NCBI RefSeq assembly: GCF_900107545.1 | Contig: NZ_FNQZ01000002.1 | Coordinates: 62,001-126,000 of the forward strand | Length of the DNA: 64,000 bases | Origin: Pseudobutyrivibrio sp. ACV-2 | GTDB lineage: Bacteria > Bacillota > Clostridia > Lachnospirales > Lachnospiraceae | Direction: 5' to 3' | In this document: one piece after another, positions 9,018 through 18,976 of the stretch | Numbering within the stretch: the stretch's first letter is position 1 | Layout of the letters: each line of letters begins with the position of its first letter | Position numbers and translations under genes: made by a program | Notes under the pieces: generated by a model | The model's input: the letters and a program-made list of their open reading frames with translations, nothing else | Databases searched by the model: none | Told to the model about the DNA's origin: nothing

Positions 9018-10007
9018 CTAAAAACAATCATATAGTCCTTTAGCACACGTTTCAATATCGCAATTTTCCAATAGCCACTTATGAAGATTTTTCCCTTTTC
9101 TGTTTCTCTCAAAATCATCATCCAACATACATTCTATACGCTGTTTCCATACAGTAGCATCATGTGGAAGTATCTCCCCCCTATCATTTGTAACATACTC
9201 TTTATAAGTCGCAGTATCCAACGACATGAAAAGTATTTCTGCTGCCGCAGCTGTATACATAATTATTAGGCCAGCTGGACACTCAGTTGTCACTGGACAC
9301 ATGACAATTCTAGATGAATACAAATCACTATTAAATTCATCTAATTTAACATTACACTTGATTTCCACATTAGGATAATCATCTGCACTTATTCCAAGGT
9401 TAGCAAGTTTTTCTTTTTTGAGAATAAAACAAAATGTTACATCAGGCATCATTTTTGCAATCTCAAATCCAAACTTCCAATCTCTAGATGAATTACCTCC
9501 CATAAACACATCATATTTTTTTTCTATGGAATCTTTCGCTTCCTTGAAAAACCTGTCGTATTTTTCTGAAAATTGATCGTGAACTACTTTAAAATCATTC
9601 TTTACTCCTAATTCTTTTGAAAGCAATTCTCCATAATACCTACTTGAAACCGTCCCACCAAAATCGTTTGATTTAAATGCTATCTGATATGCTTTCTTAT
9701 ATAATCTTCCCTTAAAGCCGCTATTAAACTTTAGCATGATATTTTGCGCTACTATTTTTCTCTTTCTAAAAGTAAGTTTGGAAAGATAAAACAAAATCAC
9801 CGCTTGTAAATCAAACCAGCACAAAATTGTATCTCCATTTTTCGTTGATTTAAGCGCATTATTAGCACCATCAATCCATTGATAAATTCTCTTTTTCTTA
9901 TCTCTAACTGTTCCAAGGAATTCAATTTCTGACGTACCAAATGCAATTTGCCACCTTTCTTTCATCGAATCCTTAGGCATAAAATCAAAAAGCCAATATT
10001 TCGCCAT
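9018..10007 (-). CDS. Putative GT-B glycosyltransferase
   Basis: 329 residues from ATG 10007 (MAKYWLFDF), supported by AGAGGAT seven bases upstream; the longer frame to 10088 has no comparable signal. The C-terminal half has GT-B features: DVFMGGNSSRDWKFGFEIAK, then VMCPVTTECPAGLIIMYTAAAAE, where the E-C-P-A-G-L stretch fits the donor-binding loop. Named family membership is uncertain. It lies between the GT14-like gene and the acetyltransferase gene in the same direction, so a role in building the first polysaccharide is likely. Confidence 0.6.
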   Translation of the reverse strand: MAKYWLFDFMPKDSMKERWQIAFGTSEIEFLGTVRDKKKRIYQWIDGANNALKSTKNGDTILCWFDLQAVILFYLSKLTFRKRKIVAQNIMLKFNSGFKGRLYKKAYQIAFKSNDFGGTVSSRYYGELLSKELGVKNDFKVVHDQFSEKYDRFFKEAKDSIEKKYDVFMGGNSSRDWKFGFEIAKMMPDVTFCFILKKEKLANLGISADDYPNVEIKCNVKLDEFNSDLYSSRIVMCPVTTECPAGLIIMYTAAAAEILFMSLDTATYKEYVTNDRGEILPHDATVWKQRIECMLDDDFERNRKGKNLHKWLLENCDIETCAKGLYDCF

Positions 10008-10112
10008 TTTATAATCCTCTACTTTCCTTAATATTTTTAGAACAAAAACATTGTATTCTTGTAAGATTTGCAATAAGCTGACATACAAAACAACCTACCA
10101 CATTATGTTTCA

Positions 10113-10991
10113 TTAACATTCTAAGTACATTTTTATTTTTTCATCTACAACATCACCTGCAAATTTTCTAGCAAACATATACTCTTCTCTACTGCAGCAT
10201 TCAAAAAATTCATCTTTAGAAAATGTATATGGCTTACCTCTATTCCAATCTGTATATCGTAGATTTTGAAATTCAATATTTGGGTTTCTAAACCCATACC
10301 AATTAGATGCATATGGGGACAACTTAAGCAAAGTCTGTAAAAACACTTCATCAGCACAATAGGTTTCTTTGAAATGATTACGCACAAACTCCTCATTATT
10401 CACAATATATCTTGCGAAATCATCAGTTATACTAAACCAGTTAGCCCCTTTTCCAAGATAATGTTCCAAGCCTTCCACTCTATTCACTTTAAAGACCTTT
10501 TCCATTTTAATTATAAAATCCCGCACTAACTTTAAAGGATGCTTCCTTCTTCGACCAATGATTCTTTGCATGAAATAGTAATACCCACTACGTTCAAAAG
10601 CACTACTAGTTTCCCCATAGGAATCAAAGTCTACAAATTCCATTCCCTGATTTTTTTCAAAAAAACTATGTATTTCATCCTGATTTTTAAGAGGCATATC
10701 AACTGCTGAAATGAGATGGTAATAACTATATTTCCCCTCGTTAGTTGAAGCTTTAAGCAATCGAAGCTCTGCCTCTATCTGTGAATAATCCCCCCAATAA
10801 ATATTAACCGGTGAAAGAATAAAAAGGTTCTTTACTGGACATCGTTTCATAAACCTTTCTTTATCAAATTCCTTTGCCTTAGCATCAACCAGTAAAAAGA
10901 AGTCATTGCGAGAATCATTTAATATATCTAACAAAAATTGTAATTGTCCCCATTTATCATGGGCTATTATAAGATATGCATGTTTTGACAT
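10113..10991 (-). CDS. GT14-like (core-2/I-branching type) glycosyltransferase
   Basis: 292 residues from ATG 10991 (MSKHAYLIIAHDKWGQ), preceded by AGAGGAAG. The opening AYLIIAHDK, the middle YYHLISAVDMPLKNQDEI, the GANWFSITDDFARYIV stretch and YCADEVFLQTLL match the order of motifs in bacterial beta-1,6-N-acetylglucosaminyltransferase-like enzymes, which work without a DxD metal site. It starts 14 bp after the stop of the polymerase gene. It may form a branch or GlcNAc-type linkage; the sugar is an inference from the family. Confidence 0.8.
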   Translation of the reverse strand: MSKHAYLIIAHDKWGQLQFLLDILNDSRNDFFLLVDAKAKEFDKERFMKRCPVKNLFILSPVNIYWGDYSQIEAELRLLKASTNEGKYSYYHLISAVDMPLKNQDEIHSFFEKNQGMEFVDFDSYGETSSAFERSGYYYFMQRIIGRRRKHPLKLVRDFIIKMEKVFKVNRVEGLEHYLGKGANWFSITDDFARYIVNNEEFVRNHFKETYCADEVFLQTLLKLSPYASNWYGFRNPNIEFQNLRYTDWNRGKPYTFSKDEFFECCSREEYMFARKFAGDVVDEKIKMYLEC

Positions 10992-11005
10992 AAAACCGTC
11001 TTCCT

Positions 11006-12388
11006 CTATGCTAACTGGCATTCGTTATAACTTCTATTCATTATCAATACAACATAAAGCATTAAAAATGAATACATATTCCCTGTACTCAGCATAGACA
11101 ATAGATAACACACATTAGATAAAACCAAAAATCTATCACCACGTGATTTTACTACCATAAATACCAGCAATGAACAAAGTCCAAGCATACCGATTAGACC
11201 TTCATCACAAAAGATTTCCACCCAGCCAACATCGTAGGCGGTTGCTGAAATCCAGCCATCTTTTCCATTTCCAAAATGCCAATAGAATTGAACCTGTCTT
11301 CTTGTTTGAGCACCCGAACCTAATCCAAATAGAGGATTAATTTGGGCTACGTAATACATCCCCGTAAACTGACGTGTGCGAGATACTGAGCCATTATAAT
11401 TACCTCCAAATCCATTCGTATTTACTGGTGCACCTTCATCTAAATCAAAATCAAACCCCACCTCATTTAATACAGATTTTGCCGTACCAACATAGTAATA
11501 TCTCAAATTATCATTATAAAAACCAGCTATTCCCATATAGCTCAATAGCGCCAATGAAACAATAACAAAATGCTTTACAAAAAACATTCTTCTTTCTTTA
11601 CTTTTAAGAACATAAATGAAATATATGGCTATTACCATAAAAAGAAATATCATGTCAGATCTACTACCTGAATGAATAATTGCCAAAACATCCAGACCTG
11701 CTATCACTATATATTTTTTTTCTCGTAAATAATCATATAAATAAAGTATTAGAGGGAGAATAAGAATGCACATATTGCCATATAATGCTGGTGCCATCAT
11801 TGTAGTTTGCGCTCTAAGTAATCCCAATCTGTAATAAAACAGAATATATATATTCCTAGAAATTGTATAAAGCCCATCAAAAGGTCTGAATTCATTAATA
11901 CTTTCAATTACACCCACAACAAACAAAAATGATGCAGCCCAAACTACAGCTTTAATCATTGTAATCATTTCTGCTTTGGTAGGTGCCAGCATATAAACTG
12001 CAACTAATAGAAGTAGCTGTTCAAATATTACTACCAACAACGTTTTTAGCGCTTGTCCATAAGTTGTAACATAATAAAGGTTCGAAATAATTCTTAATAT
12101 AAAATATCCAAATAATAAATAATATTCTTTAGGAAGCTTTTTGAAATCAATCTCTTTAATGACAAAATCACGCCTTTTATTAATAAAAGTATATATATAA
12201 AAAACGATGTACATCATTCTGGTCACTGATAGTAATGGTAATGATGAACTAAATTCAATTCCATAGTAATTAGGTAAAAATAGCACACATGGAATGAACA
12301 AATATAAATATTTCTTTTTTATAAAGCAATATATATTTGCGAGCAAAAGTGTAATCGAAAAGGTACATAAAACAATACTATTGAACAT
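11006..12388 (-). CDS. wzy: Wzy-type polysaccharide polymerase / O-antigen ligase-like membrane protein
   Basis: 460 residues with about eleven hydrophobic helices and a long polar loop around residues 295-375 (DEGAPVNTNGFGGNYNGSVSRTRQ...GLGSGAQTRRQ), the periplasm-side loop layout of Wzy polymerases. ATG 12388 has a GGAG nine bases upstream. Wzy enzymes join undecaprenyl-linked repeat units outside the membrane. The enzyme class follows from topology rather than sequence identity, as is usual for Wzy. It is the first gene of the 12.4-8.4 kb group. Confidence 0.8.
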   Translation of the reverse strand: MFNSIVLCTFSITLLLANIYCFIKKKYLYLFIPCVLFLPNYYGIEFSSSLPLLSVTRMMYIVFYIYTFINKRRDFVIKEIDFKKLPKEYYLLFGYFILRIISNLYYVTTYGQALKTLLVVIFEQLLLLVAVYMLAPTKAEMITMIKAVVWAASFLFVVGVIESINEFRPFDGLYTISRNIYILFYYRLGLLRAQTTMMAPALYGNMCILILPLILYLYDYLREKKYIVIAGLDVLAIIHSGSRSDMIFLFMVIAIYFIYVLKSKERRMFFVKHFVIVSLALLSYMGIAGFYNDNLRYYYVGTAKSVLNEVGFDFDLDEGAPVNTNGFGGNYNGSVSRTRQFTGMYYVAQINPLFGLGSGAQTRRQVQFYWHFGNGKDGWISATAYDVGWVEIFCDEGLIGMLGLCSLLVFMVVKSRGDRFLVLSNVCYLLSMLSTGNMYSFLMLYVVLIMNRSYNECQLA

Positions 12389-12534
12389 TATTAAAAACTC
12401 CGTTCTTTTTTTAACAAGAAAGTTAAATCGCCTAAAACATTATCAAAAATAACGATATTTTGCAACCTTTTTTCTTTCCATTATGTAATATAATGTTTCG
12501 TATCAGCATTAAACTTGTGAGGTTATATTTTATT

Positions 12535-13983
12535 ATGAAAAAGACAACATTCTTGTATTCATTATCGATATTTACATTTCTTGTAATATTCTTCATTGCA
12601 ATACATCCCATCGCAATATTCGATACCGACGATTGGTATGCCACCTATCATCTTCGATTACCCATCCCAACAATAGGAGCATGGAATCCCATAAAAGTAT
12701 TTCCTGAATGTCTTATGACATTCTTTTCATATTTAGGTGCATACACCTTATATCCACTAAATAATAGATACTGTTTTTCACTTTCAATCACGAACGGTCT
12801 TTTTGTCTGTTTTATACTTACTTTATATTTCGTTGAATTCTTTCTGCTTATAGAAAAAAAATACCAGTTCACTCTCATCAAGAATATACTCATAAATGTC
12901 ATTTTCATCGCCCTTCATTTTCTAATTGTCTTCCACATAGGAGATAATAATGAACATTTATTTTACGCCTACGACATGACCTGCATTTATCATTATACTT
13001 TATCTACAGCTTTAAACGCCGCCCTTGTCATGCATTTAATAAGGACTGATGGTTTTAGGAACTGGAAGGACTATTCTAAGAAGCATAAATTCTTACTCTT
13101 TACATGGAGTTATTTAGCTATCTTTTCCAGCTTATATACTAATATTATTTTTATTGTATATGTAGGTGTCCTGCTTCTGATGACTTTAATTAACCAGGGC
13201 AAAACTCACACCTTTAACATTCAGACTTACTGTAAAACAAATATTATCCATTTGATTTTAATAGTAACTTGGTTTATAGCACTTATTATAGAAAATACCG
13301 GTGGACGCTCAGCTGATAAAGAAGAAAACTTCCTGCTAAGTTTCAAGGAATGTATCATCAATCTACTAGGTTGGTTTAATAAATTCAATCCATTATTTGT
13401 TATTTTCTCTTTAGGAACCATTTTTTTATGGATATTAACCGTTAAAAATAAAAGATGGGATGAATATGTAAAATATTTTCTAGCATATTTCCTTACAACA
13501 TTTTACATTTTACTCTTAAGCTCTGTTGTTAACAGCGAGTATGTCAGCAGAATTGATGTAATGTACGCCAGTCATTTTTGGCTACTATTAATATTGATGC
13601 TATTATTTATCGACCTAATCAAGTCTTTCAAATACAGCCAAATTGCATTAGCCCCAATAGCTTTAGTAGCTGCACTTGGTACAATATTCGCTACCAGTTC
13701 CTACAAAGAACTAAATTATTGTAATATCCCATTTGAACAGTGTGAAGCATTAGCAGACGATATTATCCTTCAATTTCAAACTGCTGATAAAAACACGGAA
13801 ACAGAAATAGACTTATTAGTACCTGAGTTTGATAGTGATATCAATTGGCCACTCAATATACATCAAAAGGATAACTTATCAAAAACAATGTATAGGCACA
13901 GAATCACTCATAATTTAATCATAATAAGAAATTTAGTTCCTTCAGAAGAAAAAACAAAAGAATTTATAAATGCTCAACATTAA
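12535..13983 (+). CDS. Multispanning membrane protein, possible GT-C glycosyltransferase
   Basis: 482 residues from ATG 12535 with GTGAGGTT at 12517-12523. A longer frame from 12460 has no ribosome binding site. About eleven hydrophobic helices are visible. The first outer loop carries IFDTDDWYATYH, an Asp-Asp pair placed where GT-C enzymes keep their catalytic aspartates. The C-terminal 80 residues are soluble. GT-C enzymes use polyprenyl-phosphate sugars to modify glycans outside the cell; that role is inferred. The gene is divergent from the polymerase gene and convergent with the GT2 gene, with a shared terminator. Confidence 0.6.
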   Translation: MKKTTFLYSLSIFTFLVIFFIAIHPIAIFDTDDWYATYHLRLPIPTIGAWNPIKVFPECLMTFFSYLGAYTLYPLNNRYCFSLSITNGLFVCFILTLYFVEFFLLIEKKYQFTLIKNILINVIFIALHFLIVFHIGDNNEHLFYAYDMTCIYHYTLSTALNAALVMHLIRTDGFRNWKDYSKKHKFLLFTWSYLAIFSSLYTNIIFIVYVGVLLLMTLINQGKTHTFNIQTYCKTNIIHLILIVTWFIALIIENTGGRSADKEENFLLSFKECIINLLGWFNKFNPLFVIFSLGTIFLWILTVKNKRWDEYVKYFLAYFLTTFYILLLSSVVNSEYVSRIDVMYASHFWLLLILMLLFIDLIKSFKYSQIALAPIALVAALGTIFATSSYKELNYCNIPFEQCEALADDIILQFQTADKNTETEIDLLVPEFDSDINWPLNIHQKDNLSKTMYRHRITHNLIIIRNLVPSEEKTKEFINAQH

Positions 13984-14014
13984 AAAATAGCCTTCCCTGC
14001 GGAGGCTATTTTTT
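13982..14014. terminator. Bidirectional rho-independent terminator
   Basis: AAAAAATAGCCTTCC at 13982-13996 pairs with GGAGGCTATTTTTT at 14001-14014 with one mismatch. A-tract and T-tract on both sides serve the membrane-protein gene on plus and the GT2 gene on minus. The hairpin overlaps the GT2 stop codon. Confidence 0.8.
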
Positions 14015-14971
14015 CTTTATGATAGATAATATCGGATATCCAACATAATACCCTATGAATTTTATTTTTTTAGAAGTATCCATATATTTGAAAATAAATT
14101 TGCCAAGTCTACACACTTCTTTATGTAAATACTGTAATTGCTTTTTCGTCTCTATATCTTCTGCCAAATTTGTCATAAGGATTATCTCTCCAACTGCTAT
14201 GCCCCATTTTTCCACAGCGCAGTCAAATAAGCCTTTTTCTATTAAATGTTTGCAGGTTTTAAGCTTTGAATCTGGTGATTTTAGCTTTTTGCTATCAAAA
14301 AGGCTCCTTGAAAGACTTGAATCAGATACGCGTTGGACATAAACCGTTCGATCCAACAAGTAAAAATTCTGACATCGATCCACCAATTCAGGCAAAACAT
14401 ACTCATCTTCGGCAAATGTCGCTTCAGTATCAAATCTTAGCCCTTCCCACACGGATTTCTTATATAATTTACCCCACACAACCGTAAAAAGAAAATTGCT
14501 GGATTTACTGCCATTTAACTTCCAAAAACTATTTGCATCAATTACCTGCTTACAATATTCATTTGGAATAGCCATGTGCTGCTGTATTTCGCCATCATCC
14601 CTACTAACGTCCGACTCGCCTATTACAGCATCAACATTATGTTCTTTGATTGCTACAAGCATTGTAGAAAATGTCTCCTTAGGAATCCAGTCATCACTAT
14701 CGATAAAAGTGATATAGTCACCTGTAGCATTATCAAGAGCAATATTTCTAGCCACAGATACACCACTATTTTCCTGCCTAATAATTTTTATATTAGGATT
14801 GAGTTTACTATACTTCAGACAAATATTTAGAGTTTCATCTGTACTACCATCATCCACTATGATTATCTCAGTATTAACATCCTTCTGGTTCAATACACTT
14901 TCTAAACACTTTTTTATATATTTTTCCCTGTTGTATACAGGAATAATTACAGATATATCACACTTACTCAT
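14006..14971 (-). CDS. GT2-family glycosyltransferase
   Basis: 321 residues. GT-A fold with ISVIIPVYN at residues 6-14, IIVDDGSTDE near 37-46 and FIDSDDW near 88-94, then an AEDEYVL acceptor motif. ATG 14971 has only a weak AAGAG upstream. It lies between the terminator at 13,982 and the rfb terminator at 15,035 and so has its own promoter or depends on read-through. Likely one sugar-transfer step for the first polysaccharide; specificity unknown. Confidence 0.9.
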   Translation of the reverse strand: MSKCDISVIIPVYNREKYIKKCLESVLNQKDVNTEIIIVDDGSTDETLNICLKYSKLNPNIKIIRQENSGVSVARNIALDNATGDYITFIDSDDWIPKETFSTMLVAIKEHNVDAVIGESDVSRDDGEIQQHMAIPNEYCKQVIDANSFWKLNGSKSSNFLFTVVWGKLYKKSVWEGLRFDTEATFAEDEYVLPELVDRCQNFYLLDRTVYVQRVSDSSLSRSLFDSKKLKSPDSKLKTCKHLIEKGLFDCAVEKWGIAVGEIILMTNLAEDIETKKQLQYLHKEVCRLGKFIFKYMDTSKKIKFIGYYVGYPILSIIKKK

Positions 14972-15034
14972 TATTACTCTTTATTAAACTTAATCTTTTT
15001 CATAAGTTTTTAGACCTTTTACAATTCATTATCC

Positions 15035-15068
15035 AAAAAACTGGCTGACCACAATAGTAGTCAGCCAG
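15035..15068 (-). terminator. Rho-independent terminator of the rfb operon
   Basis: CTGGCTGAC at 15041-15049 pairs perfectly with GTCAGCCAG at 15060-15068. On the minus strand it is followed by TTTTTTGG. It stands 11 bp after the rfbC stop. Confidence 0.9.
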
Positions 15069-15078
15069 CATAAATCAA

Positions 15079-15663
15079 TTATTCAACTACGATACCTTTT
15101 TCTTCACAGTATGCTCTATAGCTAGCATTAACCTTATCCTTATCAGAAAGGATTAAATCTTCCTTTGTCATTCCCTCTGGGATTGGCCACTGAACATTGA
15201 TGTCAGGATCATCAAATGCAAGACCACCTTCATCGTTTGGATGATAAAAATCTGTAACTTTATAGCAGAACTCAGCGTATTCGCTTACTACTAAAAATCC
15301 ATGTGCAAATCCCTTTGGAATCATGAACTGCTTTTTGTTTTCCTCTGAAAGAAGAATACCATAGTGCTTGCCAAATGTAGCAGAGCCTTCACGAAGATCT
15401 ACTGCAACATCATAAACCTCGCCTTTGATAACTCTTACAAGCTTATCCTGTGGGAAATTCTTTTGGAAATGAAGGCCACGAAGCACGCCCTTCTTGCTTG
15501 CAGACTGATTATCCTGAACGAATACATAATCAAGACCTTCTGCCTTCATATCATTTTCATTATATGTTTCCATGAAGTATCCTCTATCATCTCCAAACAC
15601 CTTTGGAGTAATGACGCAAAGACCTTCAATACCATTTACATTTTTTTCTACTGTAATAGCCAT
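15079..15663 (-). CDS. rfbC: dTDP-4-dehydrorhamnose 3,5-epimerase
   Basis: 194 residues. Third step of dTDP-L-rhamnose synthesis: epimerises dTDP-4-keto-6-deoxyglucose at C3 and C5. Family motifs include FGDDRGYFMETYN near the start, VLRGLHFQ with the catalytic histidine, KGEVYDVAVDLR, and IPKGFAHGFLV. The ribosome binding site is GAGGA eight bases before ATG. It is the last gene of the rfbB-D-A-C operon and is followed directly by a strong terminator. Confidence 0.97.
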   Translation of the reverse strand: MAITVEKNVNGIEGLCVITPKVFGDDRGYFMETYNENDMKAEGLDYVFVQDNQSASKKGVLRGLHFQKNFPQDKLVRVIKGEVYDVAVDLREGSATFGKHYGILLSEENKKQFMIPKGFAHGFLVVSEYAEFCYKVTDFYHPNDEGGLAFDDPDINVQWPIPEGMTKEDLILSDKDKVNASYRAYCEEKGIVVE

Positions 15664-15681
15664 TTTAAATCCTCGATTCTA

Positions 15682-16560
15682 TTATAGTCCGTTTGCTACA
15701 TCAACAAGATATTTGCCATAATCTGTTTTCATGAGTGGCTCGGCAAGTTTGAGTAACTGCTCCTTATCAATAAATCCACGCTTATAAGCAATTTCTTCAA
15801 TACATGAAACATACATGCCCTGACGCTTCTGGAATGTGCTGACAAATTCAGCTGCTGCAAGAAGCATATCATGATTTCCAGTATCAAGCCATGCGAATCC
15901 ACGTCCAAGAGTCTCAACATGAAGATTTCCACGGTTTAAGTATTCATTATTAACCGCAGTAATCTCAAGTTCTCCACGAGCTGAAGGTTTGATTGTCTTT
16001 GCAATTTCTACAACAGAATTGTCATAGAAATAAAGTCCTGGAACTGCGTAATTACTCTTTGGCTCTGCTGGCTTTTCCTCAATAGAAATAGCCACACCAT
16101 TTTCATCGAACTCTACGACACCGTATTCTCTAGGGTCACGAACGTAGTACCCAAAGATTGTTGCACCTGGCTCAGATTGAGTTCTGTTAGCTGCTGAAAG
16201 AAGTACCTTTGAGAATGACTGTCCATAGAAAATATTGTCTCCAAGTACAAGCGCTACTGCATCATCTCCAATGAAATCCGCACCGATGATAAAAGCCTCT
16301 GCGAGTCCGTTTGGATGTTCCTGTACAGCATACTGAATGTCCATACCAAGCTGCGAACCATCTCCTAAAAGTTCCTTAAACACTGGCAAGTCTCTAGGTG
16401 TAGAAATAATAAGTACCTCTCGAATACCTGCAAGCATAAGTGTTGATAATGGATAATAAATCATTGGCTTGTCATAAATTGGCATAATCTGTTTTGAAAT
16501 AGCTTTTGTAAGTGGATAAAGTCTAGTACCTGAACCACCTGCTAAAATAATACCCTTCAT
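15682..16560 (-). CDS. rfbA: Glucose-1-phosphate thymidylyltransferase
   Basis: 292 residues, normal length. Makes dTDP-glucose from dTTP and glucose-1-phosphate, the first step of the rhamnose pathway. The nucleotide-binding signature [16 protein letters not shown] starts at residue 3; VLGDNIFYG near 110 carries the metal-binding aspartate and [20 protein letters not shown] is the sugar-binding stretch. It lies 18 bp before rfbC and 24 bp after rfbD in one operon. Confidence 0.97.
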   Translation of the reverse strand: MKGIILAGGSGTRLYPLTKAISKQIMPIYDKPMIYYPLSTLMLAGIREVLIISTPRDLPVFKELLGDGSQLGMDIQYAVQEHPNGLAEAFIIGADFIGDDAVALVLGDNIFYGQSFSKVLLSAANRTQSEPGATIFGYYVRDPREYGVVEFDENGVAISIEEKPAEPKSNYAVPGLYFYDNSVVEIAKTIKPSARGELEITAVNNEYLNRGNLHVETLGRGFAWLDTGNHDMLLAAAEFVSTFQKRQGMYVSCIEEIAYKRGFIDKEQLLKLAEPLMKTDYGKYLVDVANGL

Positions 16561-16584
16561 GGTTTCATTTTCCTTTCGAAGTTT

Positions 16585-17448
16585 TTAGTTTAAATATTCC
16601 CTTAATGCGTCCTTCCAATCAGCCATCTTGTAGCCACTTGTTAAGCGTAGCATGTAATTGTCTAAAATCGAATAATGTGGTCTATCTGCACTTGCAGGAT
16701 TCATCTTTTTGTATTCCTCACTAGTGACATGATTAACCTTTACATTAATCCCCTTGAGTCTAAAGATTTCTTCTGTGAAATCCGCCCAGTTTGTATCACC
16801 CTCACATGTACCGTGGAAAATACCATAGTTTTCAGTAGGCTCAAGATGATGAATCATACGAGCAAGTTCTACAGCCGATGTAGGTGAGCCAAGCTGGTCA
16901 CACACTACTGAAAGTGTATCATGTGTCTCTGCCAAGCTAAGCATTGTTTTAACGAAGTTCTTTCCATCTCCATAAAGCCACGCTGTACGAACGATAAACC
17001 ATTTATCTGCAAACTGCTGAACAAACTTCTCTCCCTCGTATTTTGTCTTGCCATAAGCACTGATAGGCGCTGGCTGATCAAACTCTGTGATAGGAGCTGA
17101 TGCATTACCTGGGAATACATAATCTGTGCTGACATGTACAAGCTTTGCACCAACCTTTGTAGCTGCTATAGCAAGATTTCTAGGTCCAAGTGCATTGAGC
17201 TTATAGGCAAAATCCCAATCCTTTTCACATCCATCTACATTAGTAGCTGCTGCACAATTGATAATAACATCTGGCTTGTTAGCTTCTACAAATGTAAGGA
17301 CCTCATTCAAATCCATGATATTAAGCGGAGAAATATGCTCTCCTTCAACAACATCTGTAAGGATGAATTCAACCTCATCCTTGTATTCATTTTGAATTGC
17401 ACGGCCAAGCTGACCATTGCAACCTGTGACTAATATTTTTCTCATCAT
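16585..17448 (-). CDS. rfbD: dTDP-4-dehydrorhamnose reductase
   Basis: 287 residues. Last step of dTDP-L-rhamnose synthesis, reducing the 4-keto group with NAD(P)H. Short-chain dehydrogenase fold with TGCNGQLGRAI at the N-terminus (dinucleotide binding), HVSTDYVFPG, and the catalytic YGKTKYEGE. Two adjacent ATG codons (17448 and 17445) follow AGGA; either may be the start. The gap to rfbB is 11 bp. Confidence 0.96.
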   Translation of the reverse strand: MMRKILVTGCNGQLGRAIQNEYKDEVEFILTDVVEGEHISPLNIMDLNEVLTFVEANKPDVIINCAAATNVDGCEKDWDFAYKLNALGPRNLAIAATKVGAKLVHVSTDYVFPGNASAPITEFDQPAPISAYGKTKYEGEKFVQQFADKWFIVRTAWLYGDGKNFVKTMLSLAETHDTLSVVCDQLGSPTSAVELARMIHHLEPTENYGIFHGTCEGDTNWADFTEEIFRLKGINVKVNHVTSEEYKKMNPASADRPHYSILDNYMLRLTSGYKMADWKDALREYLN

Positions 17449-17459
17449 ATATTCCTGCC

Positions 17460-18545
17460 TTATTTATTAGAATACATATCTGTGTAATACTTCTGATAAT
17501 CACCAGATGTTACATTTTTCATCCAATCCTCGTGCTCAAAGAACCAAGCGATTGTCTTCTTGATACCTTCCTCGAAGCATGTCTCTGGATACCAGCCTAC
17601 CTCAGCCTTGATTTTGTCTGGAGCGATAGCATAACGCCTGTCATGACCCTTGCGGTCTGTGACGTATTTGATAAGGTTCTCTGAAACAAGCTCCTTACGT
17701 GGGTCACCATCTGGAAGCATCTCCTGAAGTGTATCAAGGATGATGTGGATAATCTGGATGTTCTGCTTCTCGTTGTGTCCACCGATGTTGTATGTCTCGA
17801 ACAATCTACCCTGCTCCTGAACCATATCGATTCCCTTTGCATGGTCTTCTACGAATAACCAGTCACGTACGTTTTTGCCATCACCATAGACTGGAAGGTC
17901 TTTGCCCTGAAGAGCATTGTTGATGATAAGTGGAATAAGCTTCTCTGGGAACTGGTAAGGGCCGTAGTTATTTGAGCAGTTTGTAATGTTTGCTGGGAAC
18001 TTATATGTATCCATGTAAGCCTTTACAAGCATGTCAGATGAAGCCTTTGATGCTGAGTATGGTGAGTGTGGATCATAAGGTGATGTCTCATAGAAGAAAG
18101 CGTTGTCATCATCTGGAAGTGATCCGTAAACCTCGTCTGTAGAAACGTGAAGGAACTTCTTGCCTTCCTTGAATGTACCATCTTCAAGCTCCCATGCAGC
18201 CTTTGCACAATTAAGCATTACAGCTGTACCAAGTACGTTTGTCTGAACGAATACTTCTGGGTTCTTGATTGAACGGTCTACGTGTGACTCTGCAGCAAAG
18301 TGAACTACTCTATCGATATCATTTTCAGCGAAAATCTTGCTGATAGCTTCCTTATCACAAATGTCAGCCTTTACAAATGTGTAGTTGTCGCGATTCTCGA
18401 TATCCTTAAGGTTCTCAAGGTTACCAGCGTATGTAAGCTTATCAACATTTATAATTCTGATTTCGTTGTCGTATTTCTTAAACATGTAGTGAATGTAGTT
18501 TGAACCGATGAAACCTGCTCCACCTGTTACCAAGTAAGTTCTCAT
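17460..18545 (-). CDS. rfbB: dTDP-glucose 4,6-dehydratase
   Basis: 361 residues. Second step of the pathway, converting dTDP-glucose to the 4-keto-6-deoxy sugar through bound NAD. Signatures: TGGAGFIGSNYIHYM at 7-21, HFAAESHVDRSI, and the catalytic YSASKASSDM; STDEVYG holds the active-site acid pair. The ribosome binding site is AGAAGGAG at 18552-18559. It is the first gene of the operon, so the operator and promoter lie in 18,546-18,700. Confidence 0.97.
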   Translation of the reverse strand: MRTYLVTGGAGFIGSNYIHYMFKKYDNEIRIINVDKLTYAGNLENLKDIENRDNYTFVKADICDKEAISKIFAENDIDRVVHFAAESHVDRSIKNPEVFVQTNVLGTAVMLNCAKAAWELEDGTFKEGKKFLHVSTDEVYGSLPDDDNAFFYETSPYDPHSPYSASKASSDMLVKAYMDTYKFPANITNCSNNYGPYQFPEKLIPLIINNALQGKDLPVYGDGKNVRDWLFVEDHAKGIDMVQEQGRLFETYNIGGHNEKQNIQIIHIILDTLQEMLPDGDPRKELVSENLIKYVTDRKGHDRRYAIAPDKIKAEVGWYPETCFEEGIKKTIAWFFEHEDWMKNVTSGDYQKYYTDMYSNK

Positions 18546-18976
18546 TATTATTCTCCTTCTATCCCTTGTAGAAATCTAATATTAACCTTTAGTATTATAT
18601 ACATAATTCATATAATTTTCTATCCATAAAATAATATCTGTGAATGTTTGATAACCTCATTTGTTTTTATTTTCATATTATTAAACAATATTTACAATTG
18701 GTCCTCTTGCATTTTATGATGATATCATAGATTTCTTGTACTTTATAAAAATCCCTTATTTTTTACAAACCCATTGCACGCAATGTAATATTATTGTAAT
18801 ATATTCCACGTGAGTTTTTCGCCCCAAATACTACAAAAAGAGTTATATTATCAAAATCAGTATTTTTTATAACTTTTTTCAGGGTCTTTTCCCAGTTACT
18901 ACACATTTTATTCATATACATTACTTACACTTTTTTTATGGTGATATTTTATCCATGAAAGGAGCTGTTGAAGTAT
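18546..18976. promoter_or_regulatory. Divergent control region between rfbB and the secreted-protein gene
   Basis: 431 bp without a gene and very AT-rich. On minus, TATAAT sits at 18594-18599, about 50 bp before rfbB, with no good -35. Around 18,773-18,815 there are short inverted repeats (CATTG-CACG-CAATG, then GTAATATTATTGTAATAT) that could be an operator. I could not place a plus-strand promoter with confidence. Confidence 0.4.
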